Shown: piece after piece, positions 6,633-10,213 of the stretch
How positions within the stretch are numbered: the first letter of the stretch is position 1
Layout of the letters: each line of letters starts with the position of its first letter
Assembly: GCA_015486145.1 (NCBI GenBank)
Contig: WFSH01000145.1
Span: forward strand, 1 to 10,213
Length of the DNA stretch: 10,213 nt
Origin: Mesoaciditogaceae bacterium
GTDB lineage: Bacteria; Thermotogota; Thermotogae; Mesoaciditogales; Mesoaciditogaceae
Direction of reading: 5' to 3'
Program-made: the position numbers and the translations under genes
Notes under the pieces: model-generated
The model's database searches: none
The model's input: only the letters and a program-made list of their open reading frames with translations
What the model was told of the DNA's origin: nothing

Positions 6633-7871
6633 GTGCAAAACATCACTACACCAAAGACAAAAGGATCACCTGGTAAACTTTTCAACAAAGATTTTATTCT
6701 CCTGTGGTTTGGACAAATGGTGTCTGCCACCGGCAACTCCATTCAATATATCGCATTGATGTGGTGGATAATGAACAAATTTCCAGCGGCACAATCTGGA
6801 ATAGTTATGGGATGGATGTTCGCCTCTAACATGATACCAGTAGCCATTTTAGGTCCTTTTGCGGGAGTTTTAGTTGATAGAATAAGTAGGAAGGCGATTG
6901 TCGTCTTTTCCGACGCACTGAGGGGGATGTTGATACTTTGGATGGCATATCTGGCTTATACAAATCAATTGACGGTTTTCTGGATATACACTATAGCGGC
7001 GTTGATGGGAGCAGGTTCAGCATTTTTCAGGCCGTCGTTACAAGCCTCCATTCCTAACATAGTACCTGATAAACATCTGACAAGAGCGAACAGTCTGTTT
7101 CAAACTGGCATGCAATTTGCCCAAGTTATAGGTCCAGCACTGGGCGGAGTTTTAGTGGGATTTTGGGGAACATTTTTTGTTTTTGCCATTAATGGTGTTT
7201 CCTTTCTCATATCTGCTTTTACCGAACTGTTCATAAATTTCAGACAGAGCTTCAGAAAATCTGAGAAGCTCAAGTCCTTTTTTGGAGATTTCAAAGAAGG
7301 GTTGAGATTCACCTACGCGAAGAAATTGATATTTTGGACCATGATAATCGCATCGCTGTTGAACTTTGCATTCGCACCGGTGGATATCCTTATAGCCAAA
7401 CAGATCAAAGTGATTTACAAACTAGGAGCGTTGCAACTTGGATATGTGGCAAGTGCTTTCGCAGTTGGAATGATTGTGGGTGCCGGACTACTTTCTATCA
7501 TTCCAGAATTGAAAAAGAAACACAACGTGGTGATCTTGAGTATGTTTTTCTCAGGTGTCTTTTTTTCCGTCATGGGGCTTGCACCGACTTTGATCATCTT
7601 TTTGATCTTGGCTTTACTCATAGGAGTTAACATTTCGGTTTCGGATGTACTTTTTATGGTTGTTTTACAAAGGATCGTGCCGGACGAAAAAAGAGGCCGA
7701 GTTTTCAGCGTTCTCACGACGTTTGGAACGGTTTTACAACCCATTTCCCTTGCTTTGATAGGAAGCATTTCATCCATTTTGACAAACAACGTGATATTTC
7801 TCATTTTAGGGATTGCGGTGGCTGTTGGCTCACTTTCTATGTACTTAGTTCCGGGAATTAAAGAAATATGA
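6633..7871 (+). CDS. MFS exporter, DHA3/MFS_3-like
   Basis: This inner-membrane secondary transporter has about 412 residues and twelve hydrophobic segments in two halves joined by a charged loop. Residue numbers count from the alternative TTG at 6621. MFS motif A is seen after helix 2 (AGVLVDRISRK, 81-91). The DHA3-type landmarks FFRPSLQASIPNIVP with RANSL and GPALGGVLVG (135-180), and QRIVPDEKRGRVFSV (350-364), are also present. Relatives of this group include macrolide and siderophore exporters (MefA, EntS), so proton-driven export of an amphipathic compound is likely; the substrate is unknown. GTG at 6633 is preferred as start because GGGAGG (6623-6628) lies just before it. A TTG at 6621 would overlap that site and has no Shine-Dalgarno of its own. 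It follows the small membrane gene by 24 nt in the same operon. Confidence 0.88.
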   Translation: MQNITTPKTKGSPGKLFNKDFILLWFGQMVSATGNSIQYIALMWWIMNKFPAAQSGIVMGWMFASNMIPVAILGPFAGVLVDRISRKAIVVFSDALRGMLILWMAYLAYTNQLTVFWIYTIAALMGAGSAFFRPSLQASIPNIVPDKHLTRANSLFQTGMQFAQVIGPALGGVLVGFWGTFFVFAINGVSFLISAFTELFINFRQSFRKSEKLKSFFGDFKEGLRFTYAKKLIFWTMIIASLLNFAFAPVDILIAKQIKVIYKLGALQLGYVASAFAVGMIVGAGLLSIIPELKKKHNVVILSMFFSGVFFSVMGLAPTLIIFLILALLIGVNISVSDVLFMVVLQRIVPDEKRGRVFSVLTTFGTVLQPISLALIGSISSILTNNVIFLILGIAVAVGSLSMYLVPGIKEI

Positions 7872-7908
7872 AGAGACTTTGAGATTTTCTAAAAGGGAGG
7901 AATGTATC

Positions 7909-8253
7909 ATGGATAAGGAATCCGTGTTAAACATTATGAAAATGGTAAAAGATGGGACTATCACACCGGAAGAAGCAACAGAACTCATAAACGCATTGAG
8001 TGGAGGTGAAAAAAACGAAAAAGGGAAAACAACGAGTGGAATGTTTGGTAAAAAACTCGTCATACGTGTAATTCCCAAAAATGAAAAGGGAAACAAGGCC
8101 AACATTACAATTCCTTGGATTTTTGCCGGAAAATTCCTGAAAAAATTTGTAACTGATAAGAACATGAATGTAAATGTTGACGATCTGATAAACGGTATGA
8201 ACATTCAAGTTGATGACGAAAACGAGATGGTAGACATTCACATAGAGGGATGA
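7909..8253 (+). CDS. SHOCT-like domain small protein, last gene of the DUF2089 operon
   Basis: This 114-residue soluble protein has two parts. Residues 3-31 (ESVLNIMKMVKDGTITPEEATELINAL) form a SHOCT-like helical hairpin, the ILxMVxxGxITPEEAxELL pattern common at the N-terminus of YvlB/DUF2089-associated proteins. A variable linker (32-47) follows, then a beta-alpha region (48-114) with KLVIRVIPK, NITIPWIFAGKFLKKF, DDLINGM and MVDIHIEG. I recall the same strand-helix-strand layout in SHOCT-like proteins found with DUF4097. ATG at 7909 is chosen because GGGAGG lies 8 nt upstream; a TTG ten codons earlier reads through that site. It follows the MFS gene by 37 nt. The function is unknown, but the shared hairpin with the DUF2089 regulator suggests the two interact. 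Confidence 0.8.
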   Translation: MDKESVLNIMKMVKDGTITPEEATELINALSGGEKNEKGKTTSGMFGKKLVIRVIPKNEKGNKANITIPWIFAGKFLKKFVTDKNMNVNVDDLINGMNIQVDDENEMVDIHIEG

Positions 8254-8277
8254 AAAGAGTTTAAAAAATCATAGCCA

Positions 8278-8841
8278 TCAAAGACGCTCAACATCGACCA
8301 GTGGTATCTGGGCTTTGCACATTGGACATTCTTCAGGTTTGTAAAGATTCATCGGTATGGTGGTGAGAGACAAGAGTGAAAGCCCATCTATTTTTTTTAC
8401 GTCCGTTCTTTTCACAACGGAGGAAACGGCTATAGCCTCAGAATCGAACTTCTTAAGGGTGGAAAGCAATTCGCGAACCGATTGCCCCTCTTCTATAACT
8501 CCCTCAACAATAATAATGTTCCTAAATATTGATGGATCGAGACCTCTGCTGAAAGTCATCGAACCACTCGCACTTTTTTCAGAGAAAATAAAGGGGACGT
8601 CCAAATCCCTTGCCACTTCATAACCGATGATTATTCCATTTGTTACTGGAGATGCTATGCAATCTGGTGCAAATCTGTGTAATTTCAAGGCAAGTTCAGA
8701 AGCTAACTCCTTTGTATGCCAAGTGTATTGAACAGCCTTTGCAAATTGTATTTGTATGTCAGTGTGAAACCCATTAGGCAACAAAAAATGACCGTGCAGT
8801 ATTGCACCTGTTTCTTCCAGTACCTCTTCAACATCTATCAT
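8278..8841 (-). CDS. Orotate phosphoribosyltransferase-like protein with altered PRPP motif
   Basis: This 187-residue protein has the layout of Thermus/archaeal-type orotate phosphoribosyltransferase (PyrE; orotate + PRPP to OMP): N-terminal TGAILHGHFLLPNGFHTDIQIQ (11-32), a PRTase core, a SEKSASGSMTFSRGLD region (87-102), and the C-terminal cysteine element EECPMCKAQIPLV (170-182). Length is normal. The PRPP-binding loop is unusual. Residues 109-121 read IIIVEGVIEEGQS where active enzymes usually have the V-V-(E/D)-D-V-x-T-T-G-G-S type. The second acidic residue is Gly114, the two Thr are Glu117 and Glu118, and a Gly is Gln120. It may be inactive, regulatory or specific for another substrate, so no symbol is given. 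No other pyrimidine gene is nearby. ATG is preceded by GAGGTGAG and an extended -10 promoter. Confidence 0.8.
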   Translation of the reverse strand: MIDVEEVLEETGAILHGHFLLPNGFHTDIQIQFAKAVQYTWHTKELASELALKLHRFAPDCIASPVTNGIIIGYEVARDLDVPFIFSEKSASGSMTFSRGLDPSIFRNIIIVEGVIEEGQSVRELLSTLKKFDSEAIAVSSVVKRTDVKKIDGLSLLSLTTIPMNLYKPEECPMCKAQIPLVDVERL

Positions 8842-8871
8842 TTTCTCACCTCAATGATTCTCTTTGACAAG

Positions 8872-8880
8872 ATTATAGCA
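8872..8880 (-). promoter_or_regulatory. Extended -10 promoter of the PRTase-like gene
   Basis: On the minus strand TGCTATAAT (8880-8872) is a perfect -10 hexamer with the extended TGn element. The matching -35 region is poor, which extended -10 promoters tolerate. Transcription would start near 8865, leaving a leader of about 24 nt that holds the GAGGTGAG ribosome binding site. Confidence 0.6.
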
Positions 8881-8908
8881 CGTGTAGGAAAATGTATGGA
8901 TGAAAATG

Positions 8909-8914
8909 TATAAT
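8909..8914 (+). promoter_or_regulatory. Candidate -10 element for the AEC transporter gene
   Basis: TATAAT lies on the plus strand with no good -35 at 16-18 bp, so the call is weak. If used, transcription would start near the 16-bp palindrome at 8921 and give a leader of about 180 nt before the ATG at 9102. A TAAAAT at 9010-9015 is an alternative with an equally poor -35. Confidence 0.3.
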
Positions 8915-8920
8915 GTATTT

Positions 8921-8936
8921 TTGAAATGCATTTCAA
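8921..8936. repeat. Perfect 16-bp palindrome between the PRTase-like and AEC genes
   Basis: TTGAAATGCATTTCAA reads identically on both strands with no central spacer. It lies in the divergent intergenic region, 7 bp downstream of a plus-strand TATAAT and about 40 bp upstream of the extended -10 of the PRTase-like gene. A perfect dyad here is a good operator candidate that could control either gene or both. Confidence 0.55.
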
Positions 8937-8954
8937 TTTGGTTTGAAAAGGTGC

Positions 8955-9006
8955 GTCTGATTCTGATTAGACTTCGAAAAAATTACGCTTGCTGTTTGAA
9001 AAACAG
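8955..9006 (+). other. Two hairpins in the AEC gene leader
   Basis: GTCTGAT (8955-8961) pairs with ATTAGAC (8966-8972), including one G-T pair, around a TCTG loop. CTGTTT (8992-8997) pairs perfectly with AAACAG (9001-9006) around a GAA loop. Neither is followed by a T-run, so they are not terminators as seen. They could be RNA structures in the leader or DNA binding dyads. No known riboswitch class was recognised. Confidence 0.4.
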
Positions 9007-9101
9007 TACTAAAATGTCAGAGAATGTCGTTATTCAAAAATGTTATCTATACGATCGCAGAGAGCGTTTTTAACTTTATCACGTGTAATGGGAGAGAAAT
9101 C

Positions 9102-10007
9102 ATGATATACAAAATACTCGTCTATTTTTCGATCATTGCCATTGGTTATGTAACAAAAAAATTTGATTTTTTGAACGAAACTACTGGAGCTATGCTTACC
9201 AAAATCATAATTTACATAACTTTACCAGTAATAATAATAAAAGCCATAACAAGCGTTAAAATTCAACCCGGTCTTTTTTCTCTCACGGTATTTGGAATGA
9301 TGGTGGCTTTTGTCATCCTCAGTGTTGGATGGTTAACTTTCACAAAATCCAAGCTTCCGAAATCGACAAAAGGCTCTTTAATACTCACACTTTGTGGCTT
9401 GAACCTCGCGATCTTTGCTTATCCATTTGCCCAATTAATTTGGGGTGACACGGGATTAACGTACATGGCAATGTTTGACATGGGTAACGCCCTCATCATT
9501 TACACACTTGGATATTCCATTGCTCTTAGATATTCTTCCGATGAATTCAGTGTAAGTGTCGTTTTCAAAAAACTCGTCACTTTTCCTCCATTGATCGCAT
9601 TTTTAGCCGCTTTAGCTTTGAATTTCACCGAATTGAAGCTTCCCAACGTAGTTTCTCAATTGTTTGGGACAATTGGTGGGGCCAATACTTTTCTCTCTTT
9701 GATAACGATTGGAATATATCTCAATTTCAAACACGTGATGAAGGAAATTCGTTACGTTCTGTTTGGAATAGGTGCAAAGTACTTGACAGGTTTTTCAATT
9801 GGCATACTCATCTATTTTGTGGCCAAAACGATCGCACCAAATAATCACCTTATGGGAAGTATCGCATTTCTCAGTGCCATCATGCCGACTCCCCTACTTT
9901 CACTCATGTACTCGGTGGAAAAAAAACTCGATCCTGAAGTGGCTGGTGGAATGATCACGATCACGGTTATTTTGAGTTCGCTGGTGTTGCTTTTTGTATC
10001 GATGTAG
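9102..10007 (+). CDS. AEC family (auxin efflux carrier type) transporter
   Basis: This 301-residue integral membrane protein has about ten hydrophobic segments in two inverted halves, as in the auxin efflux carrier family. Bacterial members move organic anions such as malate or malonate, or related small molecules; the substrate cannot be told. Visible landmarks are the N-terminal FSIIAIGYVTKKFDFLNE (9-26), ITLPVIIIKAI (39-49), the half-end LCGLNLAIFAYPFAQLIWG (97-115), and the C-terminal AIMPTPLLSLMYSVEKKLDPE with a following hydrophobic helix (259-299). ATG at 9102 is preferred because GGGAG lies 7 nt upstream and family members begin close to the first membrane helix. An upstream in-frame ATG at 9024 would add 26 residues without a good ribosome binding site. 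The gene stands alone, divergent from the PRTase-like gene across a leader with several dyads. Confidence 0.88.
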   Translation: MIYKILVYFSIIAIGYVTKKFDFLNETTGAMLTKIIIYITLPVIIIKAITSVKIQPGLFSLTVFGMMVAFVILSVGWLTFTKSKLPKSTKGSLILTLCGLNLAIFAYPFAQLIWGDTGLTYMAMFDMGNALIIYTLGYSIALRYSSDEFSVSVVFKKLVTFPPLIAFLAALALNFTELKLPNVVSQLFGTIGGANTFLSLITIGIYLNFKHVMKEIRYVLFGIGAKYLTGFSIGILIYFVAKTIAPNNHLMGSIAFLSAIMPTPLLSLMYSVEKKLDPEVAGGMITITVILSSLVLLFVSM

Positions 10008-10077
10008 ATAAATTTGGATCTCTTCGAGATAGTGTGGATAATATTTTTCGAATAGCGACATTCTTTGACATTTTAGT

Positions 10078-10094
10078 ACCGCTTTACAAGCGGT
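10078..10094. repeat. Perfect 7-bp hairpin downstream of the AEC gene
   Basis: ACCGCTT (10078-10084) and AAGCGGT (10088-10094) pair perfectly around TAC. A T-run occurs only 8 bases later (10104-10108), so a classical terminator is doubtful, although the hairpin may protect or pause the AEC transcript. A smaller stem, ATCTC-TTC-GAGAT, lies nearer the stop at 10018-10030. Otherwise I see no gene in 10008-10160. Confidence 0.4.
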
Positions 10095-10164
10095 GAGTGT
10101 AATCTTTTTGAAGCCTTGTCAAAACTGATTCGTTCTTTTATTTGGAGTCTTTGACCTTAACGTC

Positions 10165-10196
10165 ATCCTGGAAGTTCCGAAGGAACTATTCAGGAT
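10165..10196. repeat. REP-like compound palindrome
   Basis: An outer stem ATCCTG (10165-10170) with CAGGAT (10191-10196) and an inner stem AGTTCC (10173-10178) with GGAACT (10182-10187) stack around a GAA loop, interrupted by an internal loop of GA opposite ATT. The flanks CGTC before and CTCC after, and the CATCCTG...CAGGATCT frame, resemble dispersed intergenic palindromic repeats found in many bacterial genomes. No second copy lies in this window, so its dispersed nature is inferred from resemblance. Confidence 0.5.
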
Positions 10197-10213
10197 CTCC
10201 AAGCAACTAACAA

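Noticed and set aside
6269..6742. Minus-strand open frame of 157 codons opposite the small membrane gene
   Set aside because: Its translation is rich in Lys, Pro and Ile, as expected for the complement of a hydrophobic gene. It spans the junctions of three co-directional operon genes.
7879..7908. TTG start that would extend the SHOCT-like protein by ten residues
   Set aside because: The extension translates through the GGGAGG ribosome binding site of the ATG at 7909, and the SHOCT-like motif begins right after that ATG.
8254..8277. Terminator between the SHOCT-like gene and the convergent PRTase-like gene
   Set aside because: The 24-bp gap is A-rich but holds no inverted repeat with an adjoining T-run on either strand.
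9024..9101. Upstream ATG that would extend the AEC transporter by 26 residues
   Set aside because: It has no good ribosome binding site, while ATG at 9102 has GGGAG at 7 nt and matches where family members start.
8921..9101. Known riboswitch upstream of the AEC transporter gene
   Set aside because: The stems are short and isolated and no conserved riboswitch core was recognised; they are reported only as unexplained dyads.
10078..10108. Classical intrinsic terminator of the AEC gene
   Set aside because: The hairpin is good but the T-run starts about 10 bases after the stem, too far for a standard terminator.

Overview
The window is compact bacterial DNA with low G+C. It uses strong GGAGG-type ribosome binding sites and many GTG and TTG starts, and genes are tightly packed, abutting or overlapping. 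I recognise eleven complete protein genes and see no rRNA, tRNA, CRISPR array or transposase. The start-codon style, the long Shine-Dalgarno matches and the gene families (a DUF4900-like pilin-associated protein, DUF2089, DUF4097, a Thermus/archaeal-type orotate phosphoribosyltransferase) suggest a deep-branching anaerobe or thermophile such as a member of the Thermotogota. That placement is an inference and is not proven by anything in the window.

Layout. (1) Positions 4-2990, minus strand: a three-gene type IV pilin-like operon. It is read as a large 689-residue tip-like protein, then a PilW-like minor pilin, then a PilV-like minor pilin, with gaps of only one base. (2) 3209-3919, plus strand: an orphan MacB/LolD-type ABC ATPase. 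It converges on, and overlaps by 11 bp, (3) 3909-4772, minus strand, an EamA/DMT-family transporter. (4) 4873-8253, plus strand: a five-gene operon driven by a near-consensus promoter with a perfect palindrome in its spacer. It encodes a DUF2089 zinc-ribbon/HTH regulator, a DUF4097 beta-repeat protein, a small polytopic membrane protein, a DHA3-type MFS exporter and a SHOCT-like small protein. (5) 8278-8841, minus strand: an orotate phosphoribosyltransferase-like protein with a degraded PRPP-binding motif. (6) 9102-10007, plus strand: an AEC-family (auxin efflux carrier type) transporter with a leader rich in dyads. (7) 10008-10213: non-coding DNA with hairpins, including a REP-like compound palindrome.

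How the genes work together. The pilin genes should build the tip or initiation complex of a type IV pilus or pseudopilus. The DUF2089 operon looks like a self-regulated cell-envelope or efflux stress module. Its first and last proteins share a short SHOCT-like helical motif and the DUF4097 protein ends in a related-looking segment, which suggests physical association. This module is the best candidate for an under-described system here. The remaining genes are single-gene transcription units for transport or nucleotide-related functions.
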